This document shows, piece after piece, positions 23,906-36,788 of a stretch of 64,000 nt of DNA. Position numbers and translations under genes: made by a program. Each line of letters starts with the position of its first letter. Within the stretch, counting starts at the first letter, position 1. Source of the DNA: Agrocybe praecox (lineage: Eukaryota > Basidiomycota > Agaricomycetes > Agaricales > Agrocybaceae); NCBI GenBank assembly GCA_964017145.1, contig OZ024842.1, forward strand, positions 3,658,001 through 3,722,000. Direction: 5' to 3'. Under the pieces are notes generated by a model. The model saw nothing but the letters and a program-made list of their open reading frames with translations, made no database searches and had not been told where the DNA came from.

Positions 23906-24040
23906 CAATGGACTGATTGTTGTGGGCTGAATATTGAATGTTACTCACGGTGGCGACGTCAAGGTTTGCGCGTCACAGTGGCAGGTGATGTGATTGTCCG
24001 TGTCGCATCAGCTTCGGTGACAGTGAGTGACCTTTGTCTT
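23875..24040 (+). repeat. Dispersed promoter-like repeat, copy 2 (diverged)
   Basis: Shares GTGATGAAAAAGACGC and CGTCACAGTGGCAGGTGATG with the copies at 17.6 and 47.5 kb but has its own middle. It is the most diverged copy and no G-family exon follows it. Confidence 0.5.
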
Positions 24041-26655
24041 TCCGCATTCGGCTACATTTTCCGTAGTTTGCCCCTTCCACCACAACTGCCAACTACCACA
24101 AAATATTTGCCAGTCAAATTCCTCTGGCGCTACTTATGAGCCAAACCTCTATGATACTTACCCAATAGAGACGATTTCTTTGAAACCAAACGCGGGCCAG
24201 ATCTCGACACCTTTATGCGTATCAACTCGCCCCTGTGTCTCGAAGTTGGTGCCGGTGATGCACGGAAGTCTGCACTAAGTCATCCTTCCCGAGGTGGTGA
24301 GTTATGTGGCCTGCCTTGCTCGCCCGGCACTCTAACATATTCAAAACCAGATCTACATCGTCCGTAAGATGTGGAAAATGTGGGAGTCTGGGATCCAGTG
24401 AAGAAGTATATTCAACAAAGTTGAACAGGCAGCACCCACCTGCCCCTCATTCGCGATTCTGTTACCCCCATCTATCCTGTCATAAACTCAGAGCAGTAGC
24501 CAAAATGACACGCGCGTAATATATTCAAGTCTCGAGATTCAATTATTGCGGAATGAGACGGACTGAAAGGATTGCGTGACTACGGATGATATTCCATCAG
24601 CATTCTCTTGCAAAAAGGGGGAGATGATAAACAAATAAAGCGTCCCGGACGGCGTTGACCGTTGACGAGAACAGGGGCGGTTAACGCCACTGCCTCGATG
24701 GTGAATCAAAGAATGGACGAGATGTGCAGAGTACTTGTCTTTACTGTATGGTGAGTTAAACAACACTAAGCGCGAGAACGAAGGTTCACGGACATCATTC
24801 AGGCGGAAGTAGGATCTTTCGACAAAGAGTTGGAGCATAGAGTCGACGGAGAAGAGTCGGAAAGAGAAGCAGGCAGAAGAGAATACACAAGAACATCTTT
24901 GGATGACAACAGTTTACACATATCCACGAGAATGGGGCGGTGCGGAAAAGGTATTCCTTGCTGCGCGCCGGGGACTCCTAGTTTGCCAATGCATTGATAT
25001 GACATTTTTCAGCTGATATTTCTTACCTTCGTGTTTTAATACACTGTATATTCGGCGAAGAATAACTTCCGAATCTTCTATGCCCCACTCAGCTCTTTTT
25101 CTCAAGCTAGATATTCGACACCGACTCCAGGTCATAGATGTTACTCACCAGCACTTGCCTCGACTCACAAGAAACAATACACCCAAATAACCCGCCGATT
25201 CCCTACATCCGCTACTTCATAAATCATCGAGTACACGCTGGCAGGTGCCTCAGCGCGGAGCACTCTTGCTGGAACAGAACAATTACAAACGCCATTGTGC
25301 TTGTATGAGGGACGATGTTCCACGTACAATATAAAAGAAAGATTGGCCGACGCACTAGGAGGACCTGGACGAGTTCTCGTATCGAACAATCTCTTACGAA
25401 TTGTCATACATATATTACAGCATGTCCCTTCCTGATTATAAATATGAACAAAATATGAAGTATTTTCAGAAATATAAACATAAATTATATTTTTCGATGC
25501 ACCTGGCTACTCTGAAATTTAATTGTTCCCTCTCGCCACCGCATCTAGTATCGAAAATATTGTTCAGGAAGTTGGATCGGCACATACGTGATATGACACC
25601 GTTCATATTCATTCGGTTTGAGCAGAATTTCTGGGTTGCTAAACCGTGATCCGTTTGACGTCGAGGACCGGATATGTGATTTTTGTCGGGACTAGTCGGT
25701 GGACGTGGATGATCTGAGAAATTCTGCAGTCGTTGAATACCGCGTGAAGGTTGAGGTTGAGCGCCGCTAATCCTTGGTCAACTCCATAGGAAGACAAGTC
25801 GGCTGCTCTGCCTATCCCATCTCGCCCTTCGCTAGCAGGCGCCCTGTCTATCGTTTACAGATGTCAAAATGAAATGGTCAGTACTGGAGGAATCTTCGAG
25901 ACACAATCAATGACGTACTTACAGATCCATTGATTCGCGAACTATATTCCTTCCTAATCCAACGTGACATGGCCAGCTAGCTCAATCCAAACCGAACCCG
26001 TGTTTCTTGGCCATCCCAAAGACACCTTCCGTCTCTGCCAAACCTTTAAGCAAAATAAACACAACCTGTCGAGGGCACTTGCCGCCGATCCAGCACCCCA
26101 AACCCCAGGCTCCAGAAACCCACTTCTCCATTTTCATCCCACTCTCGATGTCATTGAGCATAGCCTACCGATTACTGGACGCGAACTTGAAACGACAGCA
26201 AAATCGAGCCCCATATTCGTCGATCGTCCCACCACAGGTTGTCCAATGCACACCAGATCAATTCAGCATGATATTCTTGAAGTGCATGGCAGGGATCTGA
26301 GATAGAGCGTTGATAGAACATGAACCGCCTCCGAGTCTAGGATTTGCAGTGCCGTTGCAATTGAAGCACTCGCTGCCTCACCCGACACACGTCAGAATCC
26401 CTCCAACGAACTCGATCCACAGGCTGACACGATGGTAAGTGCTTACGGACCGTGGAGAACACCAACAGGACACTTACATGCATCTTTTTCAGACCCACAC
26501 GACTCCTTTGGTTTGATCGGAGGACGGTGGTGAGTGTTTAGAGGTTTTGCAGAGGTTGAAAACAATACTGACCTGTTTATCCGCGTCTAGGCTCTGCACC
26601 CTTGTAGCCAAAGTCCTCCCTCCTCATCCTCCTGCACCCGCCGACGCCGGAATAA
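24041..26655. other. No gene assigned; one possible coding fragment
   Basis: Mostly sequence without recognisable domains. Around 24167-24300 (plus) a short frame reads DDFFETKRGPDLDTFMRIN and looks more protein-like than its surroundings, but it cannot be extended through a credible exon chain. Frames at 25964-26305 are proline-rich and unsupported. Confidence 0.35.
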
Positions 26656-27560
26656 CTCCTGACCAGCTTGGGTTATATTTATCGAGATGCGATAGCAGTC
26701 ATGACGATCCCTGCACAATAATAAGTATTGCGAAATTCAGCCAAACCTGATAATGGCACTTACCTGTGTACCCATGTCTAGATTTTCCAAATGATGTCGT
26801 CGCCAGCTTATCTCGCTCCACACATCGACGATAGAACCCTTGTTCGATGTCGGTTTACGCGCTGAGATGGGTCTAAACACGAGGGTAAGCGGTTTGAAGT
26901 GTCGAGAGGTCGAAGGCAAGACTTACAGACCCCTAGGCAAGCGGTGCTCTTTCCTCCAAGACTACGAGCTTGATTGACATGTCTAGACGACTGCTGTAGC
27001 TCAGGGGTGAGTATCCACATTTCTGCACGACTCGAAAACGATGCTTAGAGGATTTGTAGGCTTTTCCGTTTGACCGCCGCCATTTCGACGAACGAATATG
27101 GATCCCAAGAGGTGATTCCGAACGCGGACACGTTGTAGGCAACACCACGGCGGGAAAGAGGTGCACGAAGATGGGGGAAGGTTGGAGTTGGCTCTGAGAT
27201 GATGCGGGAGGAGCGATGGTTAGGGGGGAAGGAACACCAAAGCCAGAGATGGGACAGCGACGCGGGTAAGTTTCTAGAAACAATGACATCATATTCAAGA
27301 AGCTTACTGTCTCCGTCCACGCTGCATCGAACGTCCTCTATCCCTCGCACAATGTCTTAGGGTTTATTGCGTACAATTTTGATGTGAGTGTTCGTGTCGT
27401 ATCGGCTTCTGTTCTTAGTGTGCTCAAAATACGCAGCACACCGTACTTTCGAGAGCCATTCAGAATCTCACCAAGAAAATCAAGCTCTCACGACCGGGTT
27501 GTACACATGTATCTATTTTTTGGTGTCTTGAGGTAAACAATCAAACGCACAGCCATCTCA
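26656..27560. repeat. Segmental duplication, copy 1 (pair at 42577-43548)
   Basis: About 0.9-1.1 kb that matches 42577-43690 closely from GACCAGCTTGGGTTAT through the dispersed promoter-like repeat and into the G-family relic. Differences are mostly single bases and short indels. No protein is recognised in the shared block upstream of the relic. Confidence 0.7.
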
Positions 27561-28411
27561 ATGACGTCCGAGGCCAACTCTCAAGGTACCTACAGTACAT
27601 CCAGTGTCCACCAACCCGTCCTTTTTCACTCTTTCAACAGATCTTATGATACTTGGTTCAGGGAAGACCCCGCCTGATATTCGAACCTTCCAGAATTCCA
27701 GTACCTCTATGTGAGTATGGCGTTGAATAATTCTCCTGGACAATGGGGGAAAGTGCAGTCTCTTATCAAATTGTTCAAATCGACCCTCCCTACGTCGGAC
27801 ACCCTCAACAAAGCTGCTAAGTATCACATTGACATAAACTCTACAGATAATCAGATTTGGCAAGATGATGAGACGATATATTCGCCTTTATACCAAATTT
27901 TCTGGGATCAAGGCCAGGCGCAAGAGTATTATGCGAAGGAAAATAAGTCATGGTTCATAGTTCTAGTAGAGATATGTCTTTCGTACTTTACCAACCAATC
28001 CACGAAGTGGGTCTTTTTTTGCCCTCGTTTTGAGTGATGGTCTGCTAGACGTTTACGCACAATAAGGTCAGAAACTACTCCTGTGATCTTAAGCATGCAG
28101 GACACAGCGTTGTACACGCTTCAAAAAATCCTCCAAAGGTTTCCGATGGAAAAAAGGATCAGCCCTTTTGCAGGATTATCATCTCACAGGATTTGAAGCG
28201 CTTCGCAAGAGAAGCGGCGCTCTGATACCCAAAGAAATATCCCACAATATACAGCAGTTTGTAGAGGTATGTCTCAGCATTTACTAGAATTCCTACATCG
28301 GACTCATCCCTATACGATAATAACTCTTCTCTCTAGCTCGAGGTCGCGGAAAGCCGATTTCACAATAACGGATCCAGACGCAAAAACTTTCCAAAGGTGT
28401 CTACGATGTAG
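27561..28411 (+). pseudogene. G1: stand-alone C-terminal-domain gene relic
   Basis: Opens with ATGACGTCCGAGGCC (MTSEANSQ) and a GTACCTAC donor, but the next two exons found in G2 are deleted. It continues directly at an ACAG acceptor into RSYDTWFREDPA, where a CGA to TGA change makes a stop. The following frame (27711-28037) reads LNNSPGQWGKVQSLIKLFKSTL and DDETIYSPLYQIFWDQGQAQEYYAKENKSWF. This parallels the minus-strand genes (LYSQYINNF, LALNN, YQFFWDRTRAKEFYPKKSWF). An LQRFP-M-x-x segment matches the IIVHFPMDRD segment of those genes. So it encodes the same C-terminal domain without NACHT. Function unknown; this copy is dead. Confidence 0.65.
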
Positions 28412-28736
28412 CTCATCAACGGAACCTTGGTATTTTCATCGATAATCTTTATTTAGTTACTTCACGAGGACTGTCTATCCATATATTACTTACCATTTGA
28501 TTACCACCCACATTGCGATCGGTTAATAACATTCTTCTGAAATCGCATGAACCAAATTAGCGTTACTGCATCAGAGGTCATAGAGCCTGAGGGGTAAACA
28601 TTGCGGTTTAAAGGTTAACGTGAACCACACCGTCACTTCAATCCATTCTTGTATTTAAACACCACCCATAATAAATCGCTTCTTGACACCCAAATAAATA
28701 TTCACAGATGTAGATGTAGAATATCACGGTTGTTAT
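28412..28736. other. Junction between G1 and gene B
   Basis: Convergent 3' ends meet here. The segment is repeated at 37015-37260 and 50220-50345, marking it as a part of the duplicated unit. No gene is seen. Confidence 0.5.
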
Positions 28737-31442
28737 CTATTTGTTTCTGTTCCTCCAAATGAACTTGGACATGGCATTGGAAATCTTTGAAATCCGTTTC
28801 TTTGCCGTTCCAGGCCGACTCTTGTTGTCATCACTTCCCTCAATTGCTATCTCTTGCAGGACTTGCAGTGCCTCTACTCCATGTGTCGATTTGTAGTCCT
28901 AGCCGATATATGCAATTTGAGCTGTAACCATTGACGGGTACTTTTACTAGAAGGGTGTACTTACCTTCATAAATTGTATGATGCCCACGAACGCCCTTTG
29001 AGAGTCGGATCTGTACTTGACCGTGACTTGGTCTTCGAGAATTTGCAGGGACTCCAGATGATTTGCCTTTAGTAATAGAAGTTTATAGATGTCTCTATCC
29101 ATTGGAAAATGATCTATGATCCTTTGAAGTGTTATCCATAATATTAGTCTATGTAAATCAATTCAACAATCAGATAATATTTGATGTTGAAGCGTCAATA
29201 ATGAAGACATACTTATTGTCGTAATACACCAAACTCGGACCTATGATCAATGCTGCAAGGTCTATGAACCAAGATTTCTTCGGATAAAACTCCTTAGCCC
29301 GTGTACGATCCCAAAAAAAATTGTATATGGGTATATCGGGCGCATTCGGTTTAGGTAATGCGCCCCTATAACCTTGAGTACCCGCTCCACTATGAAGCAA
29401 AACAGCCCTACGTAAAACCATATAGTCATAAGAATTGGTTGTTGATCTGAGGTCCATGAGGCTTTCAAGGCTGTCCCAATCAGAGACATCATTATGCAAG
29501 GCAAGACTTGCAAAGAGGTAACGAGAGGCAGGGACCGCAGAGACATCCGTAAGTCGCGATCTCAGCCACATATCGAAGTTATTGATGTATTGCGAATATA
29601 GTTGACCATCCGGAGACTGAAAAAAATAAATTTCATGTCGGCTTTTGACTGGTCTTGAACTGCATAATAACCAACCTGGCTGTTCAACCATTCTAATAGG
29701 CATTGAACATCTACATCGAACGCATCGATGTCATTTCTATATTGACAATAAATCACCTTGCGAAGGAGGCGCATGTTTAACCAAGTAATGAATGGGAACC
29801 CCTGTAAAAAGTGTAGGAGTTCCTGGGTTGGCACAGCTTCAGAGCAATGTATAACAAACCCGTGAATCAGATACTCTTCTTCTATGACTTGGGGGGAAAC
29901 GAAATTGCCTGCATAAATGAGTGAGTGAGGGCTAATACACGGTTAGAGAATAGCATACTTGAGATCAGTACACAGCCACAGCGCTGAGCCAAGAAAGCAT
30001 GGGCTTTCCGTTTCTCAACGAAGAATTTGCTCGACCTCTCTTCATCGCAGAGAAAGTCTGGTAATGATGCATGAAGAAGGCGAATTGTATCGGAAGCTGA
30101 GTTATCATCTGGGATGTGAAGCACTGAATGCAGGTCAACTAAGGCGACTTGAAGTCCGCCGGGTCGGAAGCCAAGAAAGCTTTCGATACTGGAAGGAGTG
30201 AGTTCAAATCGGCGGCCTTGTGTTTCCCATTGCCCGCTCGGTTCAATTTTGGAGTAGATCAGACAAGCAAATATCTGCCACACTTTTATGAAATCATGGA
30301 CCGATGCAAAGATATGAGTATATAGAGCATCGAGTTCCGCATACGGTGAATTTCCGTCGAGGCGAGGCTTCACTTTGAGAACAATATCCAGCATATCATC
30401 AGGTAGGCAATGTCGTGATTCGATGAACTTCATCACTGTAGAGGCGTATATAAATTGCCCAGAAGATTTCTGAACCAGGAAAGTTACACTATCATTGGAG
30501 GGCCATGAAGAAGGGAGGTGATTTTTTGCTGGATGTGTCGCCTTAATGTCTGCAAACCTGGCGTTCAGAAATAGTCTGATGTCTGCGTCAGGATCATATT
30601 TATCATCCAGAACGAGCTGCCATGTCAATGACTTCGTGGATTCGCGTTTGAATGCCTCTCTGATACTCTGTTCAGGCCGACTAGCAATCATGAACCGGAA
30701 TGGGAACGATAAGTTTTTGAGTGCAGAGGTGAATGTTGATATGATCTCTTGTTGTGCTTCCGAGTCGCCACATTCATCCAGTCCGTCGAGGATGATGAGT
30801 CGTGCGTTTGAAGTCATGCCAGTGGGAAATACATCAACGATGGGTTGGACGAGTAATGTATGCAGCTGAGACTCCAGCGATCTAGAGAATATAAGAGGAT
30901 CGCGAAGGATGCCTGCGCCTATAGCGTTACGCAAGTCGGGTATAGCCAACATGATTTGGTATGTTAAAGTGGCTATGAGACGTTCGGAACTGTTGAGACG
31001 GATGTCTGTTCGGAAAAAGAAGAAATCGGCGGCAAGCAGTCCATCCTTTTTGCACATGTCAGCTACAGAACGGGCGATACTGGATTTGCCCGAGCCAGCG
31101 GCACCGTGCTCCCACAATATAGGGTAAGGGTGACTGCGATCTCTAACCCAGTTCATAATTTCTTTCAGTATTGCCTCTCGAGTACCTGGGTGGCATTTAG
31201 GTTTCTCGTAAACTTTTCCCGAATTGTGGTGCGCGCCAAGTGCAACATTTGAGCGAAGGATGTCAATTCCTGAAGACGGTGTTTCTCTCCGTAAGCTATA
31301 TTGAGTTATTGGGTGTAAATCACGCACCCTTCTCGGTTGGGTTATCTGCATACACTGTAATATCTCCGTCTTGTGTGCTGTAGTGAATGCCCCCAGTGAT
31401 AAGCTGATTACTGGCTTGTCGTCGGGTTTTCTTTTTCTTCAT
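28737..31442 (-). CDS. B: NACHT NLR-type protein
   Basis: Same plan as gene A: a 38-residue first exon with LITGGIHYSTQDGDITV, a main exon 31284-29950 region with NACHT, then exons for the C-terminal domain (FVIHCSEAVPTQELLHFL; LYSQYINNFDMWLRSRL; NFFWDRTRAKEFYPKKSWF). Walker A is GAAGSGKSSIA, differing from the GPAGSGKS of the others at one non-catalytic position. Walker B is LIILDGLDECGD. The tail exon is short (DYKSTHGVEALQVLQEIA) and lacks the 15-bp repeat tract. No lesion was found in the frames. Together with gene C it shares an extra upstream block of about 0.5 kb, so B and C look like a recent pair. Confidence 0.78.
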
Positions 31443-32340
31443 CCTAACTCTGGCTTAGCATTACTTCACAACAATGACATTAACATTCAACTAAAGCACT
31501 CACAGTTCAGTTTTCTGGCCCGAAGCAAGGAAGCTGAGTAGGATAACATCATGCGGCAGCAGTCGAGTGGAACTGTTTACCCTTGTTGTTTTCGTGCCAG
31601 TGCCTGCGAATATCTGTCAAACATAGCTTTGATACATCATGCATCATGCAGCGTACCTTCATCGCCCGAGTACTTTGCGTGAATCTCTTAATAAAGGAAA
31701 GATTTGCTGGAAGTTATTCAAGTATAAATCCCCCCGTCATTAACATAGAGAACACTCCTGGGGGTTCCAGCTAGTCACTAGATTTCACGATGTAAAGTTG
31801 TAAAGCTAGCCAAAGAGTTCGCATTGGGTAACATGTTGATTTGAAAAAGAGTTAAGGTAAAGCACAAGGAAGTACTGAGTTTTCCTAGGAATGAGTCTGG
31901 TTTTTGCGTGTGTTTAGTTGGTTTTTAGCATGTTTTTAGGAAGATGTGGCAGTTGTGGCTCAAGCGCTCAGCCCTAACGCGTAACCCTGGATTTGTCCAT
32001 GTGACACTACGACGCACGTCGCGACCCGACGTAGTGACATCGACGCAAGTCTGCAACCGTTTTGCAGCCGTTGGTTGGAGGAAAAACCAGTGACAATTTC
32101 TAATTGTTGACCAATGATCATGGATGAGATCCCTCTTTTCGATTGGCAAAAAGCGAGAGGGAAAAATTCTACAAGTCCTTGCCATGGGGTTTTAGGTTAC
32201 AGAAACCTTACTACTTAGTTACACTACTGACACTCTTCACCGTCCCTATTAATGACACCCAATCCCCAGCTGTTATTGGTTAATTTCATCAATCATTAGG
32301 TGTCTTCTGCAGTCTAGTTGTATCATAACTATCACAGGCC
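31443..32340. repeat. Upstream duplication block of gene B (pair with gene C)
   Basis: First the leader region common to all array genes, then about 31860-32330, which matches 40690-41250 upstream of gene C (shared landmarks GAGTCTGGTTTTTGCGTGTG and TTGTTGACCAATGATCATGG). Small minus-strand frames starting MA-x-TCRI occur in both copies (32185-31925; 41088-40879) but are too short and diverged to call genes. Confidence 0.6.
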
Positions 32341-32438
32341 GTCCACAAAGATCTGCATATTAAATAATTTTAGTAAAGCACAAATAAATCCTAACGGGGC
32401 TCAACGTCACCCCACATTCCACTGTAAACAAAAAGCAT

Positions 32439-34581
32439 TTAGACATTGGAGGTTATCGATGGTATATATCCACTCACAGCATTCTCAAGGGTGGTTGGGC
32501 GGCCGAAAACGTGGTCCCTCACGCCGTTGAAGACAGATAAAGCCTCCTGTGCCTTGGCCTTGAATTGAGCAGAGTTGTAGAAAGCCTTGGTGTACTTTTC
32601 GAATGACTGAAGAGCGCCTATTGGTATGATGCTATTTTTAGAAATCAGAGAAAACGTACTGGGCAATAATCAACCAAATTAAACTCTCCCGGAAGAAGAA
32701 GAGCGCCTGGACGCACTCATCCGATGCCTCATCGTCAGAAGCACGATCATGTAGGACGGGGCGCTGTTGTTGTCGCTGCGTAGCGGACGTCGATTTGGAT
32801 TTAGAAACGTTCGGGGGCTCAGGCGAAGCCCTCATCGGCCTCTTCCATTCCTCCTTCCGATTCGAAGCTTGAGCTTGAACGCGAAAATGCTCAACGACGA
32901 TCTTCTCTTCCTCATCATCATCGACATCCCCCGGAGCCCTATGCACCACGATCGTCTATGGTCCTTCCGCACCCTCCTCTTCCTCTGCATGCACACCATC
33001 TCGACCATCTTCTTCCCCTTCCTCTGCATGCGCATGATCCTCACCCTCAAACCGAACATCCAGCTCCCGCTTATTCACACCCTGCGCCCTCAAGAAACCC
33101 CGGAGGTGAATCGCAAGCAACGCATCTTGCATGTCCAGCTGGGCGGCTTGCTCGGCCTTGGCGGCGCTGTATGTGTATTTCCTTCTCCTTCTCGCTCGCT
33201 TTGAATCCGACCTCATCTTTGACTTCGATTAATGGGAACCTCGCAAAGCCGCCAGACCCATTCGCGTTCGCGTTCGTCTTTCCAGCACCAACGGCAACGG
33301 CGGGCCAGACCCACGCCCAATCATCACATCCCGCTTATACCGCCTCTCCACGCCATACATGACCGTACGATAGAGGTACACGAGCAGCTTGAGCTCGGAG
33401 GATGACATTCGCGGACGGCGGGGTTGGGTCTGGGTATGAGTGTGCCGTTGCTGCTGGGAATGGGATTGCTGGGAATGGGATTGCTGGGAATGGGACTGAG
33501 CATGGTAAGAGGGAGAAGGAGAGTGCGACGACGACGACACGACGACAGGCCCAGAAACGGAAACGGGTACCCCGCCGCTTCTGATAGCTTTTGGAACGAC
33601 GATCACGATTTTTTCGTCGACGGGCACCGGTATATGCATGGGCATGGGGGATTTCTTCTCAGCTAGGACGAGGGTGTCTCCGTGATCTCTGTGCGGCGTG
33701 GCCAGAGGAGACGAAGGGGGAGGAGAAACGGCGGCGGAATATGTTGGACTTCCACCTGCTTCTCCTCCCGACGCCAACGCCAACGCCATCGAGCAGAGAC
33801 TCCTGAGCAGGATCGCATCGTGTTGGTGTTGATCCTGATTCCAAGACTTGGTACCTGCGTGCGCTCCCTGGGGTTCTTGACACTGAGGGATGATCCGGGG
33901 CGGAGGCGGAGTCTGCATCTGCACGACATGCATCTGGACCTGGACCTGCGCCTGCGCCCCTGGGAGAACAACAACAGTCGATGGAGGCGCGACGTGCTGA
34001 GCAGTAGCAGCAGATAAAGGCACCGGCATCCTCTCCCTCTCCTGCGACAGCCCATGCCCACCCACACTCTCCAAAACACGATTCGCAATTGGGATATGGA
34101 TAGGTCTCGCAGCGCTCAACCCGCCCACGTTCCCGTTCCCGTTCTATTGAACAGAGCCCGAGTCCTTCCTCACGTGCCTCGGTGCGTCAGCAGCATTACC
34201 AAGGCTAGGAGAAAAAGCACCGCCGATGCTGATACCAGCCCGAGCATGTGCGAGGAGCAAAGACCTGTTCTTCACGAGGGTATGAATTGAGCAGAAGAAT
34301 GCATGTGCATGGGTGCTCGTGCTGGTTCGTGGGTTGGTAGATTTGTACGATAAAGAGTACGATGCGTGCGAGGAGATGGATGTCATTGATGTGGAGGTGG
34401 ACGAAGCAGACGTCGCGGAAGAAGTGGAAGTGGACGAAGAGGAAGAGCCCCCCTCGGACTCGGACTCTGTATCACTCCCGGGACAACTCCGAGGGAACAG
34501 GATGGTGTTCCTCTGCGCCTGAGTCTGAGTATGGGGGTATACGTGCAACGAGGAGGAAGGCAGAGCAAGCGTGCATTTCAT
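32439..34581 (-). CDS. Low-complexity Ser/Gln/Pro-rich protein, model uncertain
   Basis: A run of minus-strand open frames (34581-34144, 34128-33315, 33264-32960, 32949-32640, 32625-32470) looks like one gene. From an ATG at 34581 it reads a Ser/Thr-rich segment, then SHSQQSHSQQ repeats and a conserved-looking SSSELKLLVYLYRTVMYGVERRYKRD. A 50-bp phase-0 intron (donor GTGATG) then joins TNANANGSGGFARFPLIEVK. Next come an acidic stretch (EDHAHAEEGEEDG) and an end with FEKYTKAFYNSAQFKAKAQEAL. Two other joins would need introns of only 28-30 bp, so the model is not settled and may be two genes. No domain is recognised and GC content is higher than in the flanking array. It interrupts the NACHT units and appears single copy. 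Confidence 0.4.
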
Positions 34582-35389
34582 GGTTTTTGGTTTTTGGTTT
34601 GAGGACTTTGTGGGGGTGTTTTTCGGTGCGGGCGAGGACGAGGACGAATCAACACTGCAGTTCGCGAGGACAGTGCGATGGCGAACCCGACAGCCAAATC
34701 CGCGTTCCACGACCCTCCGTACCGACAATGAGTCGGATTCTTGGCGAATATGAACGAATTCAAGTTTGACGCGTCTCCCCCACCAGAATTGGGGTTCAAA
34801 GCGTGAAGGAAGGACAAGTCGAGTGGGACGTGGTTTGAGGCATTGGGATGATGATGTGGGTGATTTCTTGACGCCTCAACGAATACAGTTCGTAGAGACG
34901 CGAGGCAAACGATCCTAAAAGCCAGTGTTCCTCACTTCACTTCACGCTCCGTTCCGATTTGAGGCCTGGTCGTAGTTGACTTTGATGCCTTAATAAATGC
35001 ACAATTAATTCTTGTGAGCCGTCGAATATAGGGTGCTACAGGAAGGAGTCCAGAAAATGGTGGATGAAGATAGAGGTCAGAGGACGGAAGGGTGGTTGCT
35101 ACCATTTCTTCTCGGCCGACAGCGACTGGCAATTGCATCCGGTTTGTGTTGCCAATATAGAGTTCATCATGTCGTTCTCCCCACTGTCCTCAAATATGCA
35201 CGATATTTACAATGGCCGTATCGAGGTGGGACATCTCATTTAAAAGCGAGGTGTACGAATTGAAGCTGCGCGCATTGGAATTGATGTTGTGCGTGACTGA
35301 TTGAGTTCCCGACGCTCCGCCAAGTGGTCGTATCTATTTTTTGGTACCTTGAAGTGTATGCCATCTCAATTAAATGCGCAGCCATCTCA
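34582..35389. other. Intergenic with a fragment of the promoter-like repeat
   Basis: No gene seen. The last about 65 bp (CTATTTTTTGGTACCTTGA and the stretch to the ATG) correspond to the 3' part of the dispersed promoter-like repeat and lead into G2. Confidence 0.45.
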
Positions 35390-36788
35390 ATGACGTTCGA
35401 GGCGGACTCGCAAGGTACTTGTTTCGACCCACATCCACCAGTTCGTCCTTTTTCACTCATTCAATGACTACTTTCTTTGCTTCTTAATAGACGCCACCCT
35501 GGATCGTTTCGTGGAGAAGCTCATTCAAATTGGCGCCCAACGATGTGCGGACGAGACATTCAGACTTCGGAAAGGTGAGCGCCTACTGAGCTATCAATAT
35601 GCTTCACTAAAACTGTGCCGTTGCAAGGAACTGCCGTAGACAACTATATGATTGACGGATTTGTAACCCATTGCTCCAAAGCCCGTCCGAATCAACCACT
35701 CGTGGATTATCTGAAGGACTTGAAATTTATATCTTGGTTGAATGAACGGCTCGCCCAGAGGTTGTCAGAGGTTGTCTCAATCATAACCAGAACAGAGCGC
35801 GAATCGCAGTACCGTGAATGCGTCTGATACTGACGTGAACCGATTTCTGTTTTGGCCACAAAGTGAAGTAAGTGGTGTATAACTGCCGCTTTTTTTTGTA
35901 AAAAGAAAAAAAGAAAAAAAAAATAGTCCATCTCTAGTTCCCCGGTGATAAGATTCTTTGCCAACAAAACATCAGATCTTTTGATGCTTGGTTCAGGGAC
36001 GACCTCGCCCGATATTTGAATCTTCCAGAATTCCAATACCTCTATGTGAGTATCGCGTTGAATAATTCCCCTGGACAACGGGGGAAACTGCAGCCTCTTA
36101 TCAAATTGTTCGAGTCGACCCTGCCTGCGTGGGACACCCTCAACAAAGCTGCCAAGTATCACGTTGACATAAACTCTACGGATAATCAGATTTGGTACTA
36201 GGATGATGAGACGATATATTCGCCTTTATGCCAATTTTTCTGGGATCAAGGTCGGGCGCAAAAGTATTACGCAAAGGAAAATAAGTCGTGGTTCATGGAT
36301 CTAGTATGTCGGAAAAATCGAAATAAGCATATCAGTGATTACTGAACCATTTCAGGGATTATGGTCCCATATCTGACCATATCTTGCGAAATATGCCACC
36401 ATAATCCAATGACATGGTTCAGTAATCAAGGATAAATCGATAACTACCGATATTTTAATTTCGATTTTCCCGACATAGAGATATGCCTTTCGTACTTCAC
36501 AAAGATGTCTGTCTTTTTTGCCTTCGTTTCGAGTTATGGTCCGCTAAACGTTTACGTACAATAAAATCAGAAACTACTCCTGTGATCTTAAGCATGCAGG
36601 ATACAGCGTTGTATACGCTTCACAAAACACTTCAAAGGTTTCCGATGGAAGAAAGGATCACAGTACTTGTGCAGGATTATCCTCTCACAGGATTCGAAGC
36701 GCTTCGCAAGAGAAGCGGCGCTCCGATACCCAAAGAAATATCCCACAATATCCAGCAGTACGTAGAGGCATGTCTCAGTATTTACTAG
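35390..36788 (+). pseudogene. G2: stand-alone C-terminal-domain gene, most complete copy
   Basis: Exon 35390-35414 (MTFEADSQ), exon 35491-35574 (ATLDRFVEKLIQIGAQRCAD), then 35628 onward (VDNYMIDGFVTHCSKARPNQPLVDYLKDL). A 49-bp intron near 35790 restores NASDTDVNRFLFWPQ, which matches DAFDADVRCLLKWLNSQ of the NACHT genes. Further exons give LNLPEFQYLYVSIALNNSPGQ and FFWDQGRAQKYYAKENKSWF. A 3-bp insertion (TAC TAG) relative to G1 places a stop before DDETIYSPL near 36200. A 169-bp palindromic element interrupts the next exon at 36307. The product would have been a soluble protein made only of the NLR C-terminal domain with its own short N-terminus. Function unknown. Confidence 0.65.
36307..36475. 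mobile_element. Palindromic miniature element (169 bp) inserted in G2
   Basis: Ends TGTCGGAAAAATCGAAAT and ATTTCGATTTTCCCGACA are inverted repeats with one difference, flanked by TA on both sides (36305-36306, 36476-36477). A second inverted pair inside, GATTACTGAACCAT and ATGGTTCAGTAATC, makes it almost wholly palindromic. G1 has the uninterrupted sequence with a single TA at the same place, which gives an exact empty site. Confidence 0.9.

Noticed and set aside
23501..24139. Plus-strand frame of 212 codons
   Set aside because: It is antisense to the histidine acid phosphatase fragment, whose minus-strand reading follows a known family across two introns.
31925..32185. Short conserved minus-strand frames upstream of B and C (MA-x-TCRI)
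   Set aside because: Both copies sit in a recent DNA duplication, so similarity is expected without coding constraint; frames diverge after about 40 codons.
33361..33520. Tandem SHSQQ-coding repeat as a CRISPR-like or satellite array
   Set aside because: Units are short coding repeats within a low-complexity protein, without spacers; CRISPR arrays are not expected in fungi.
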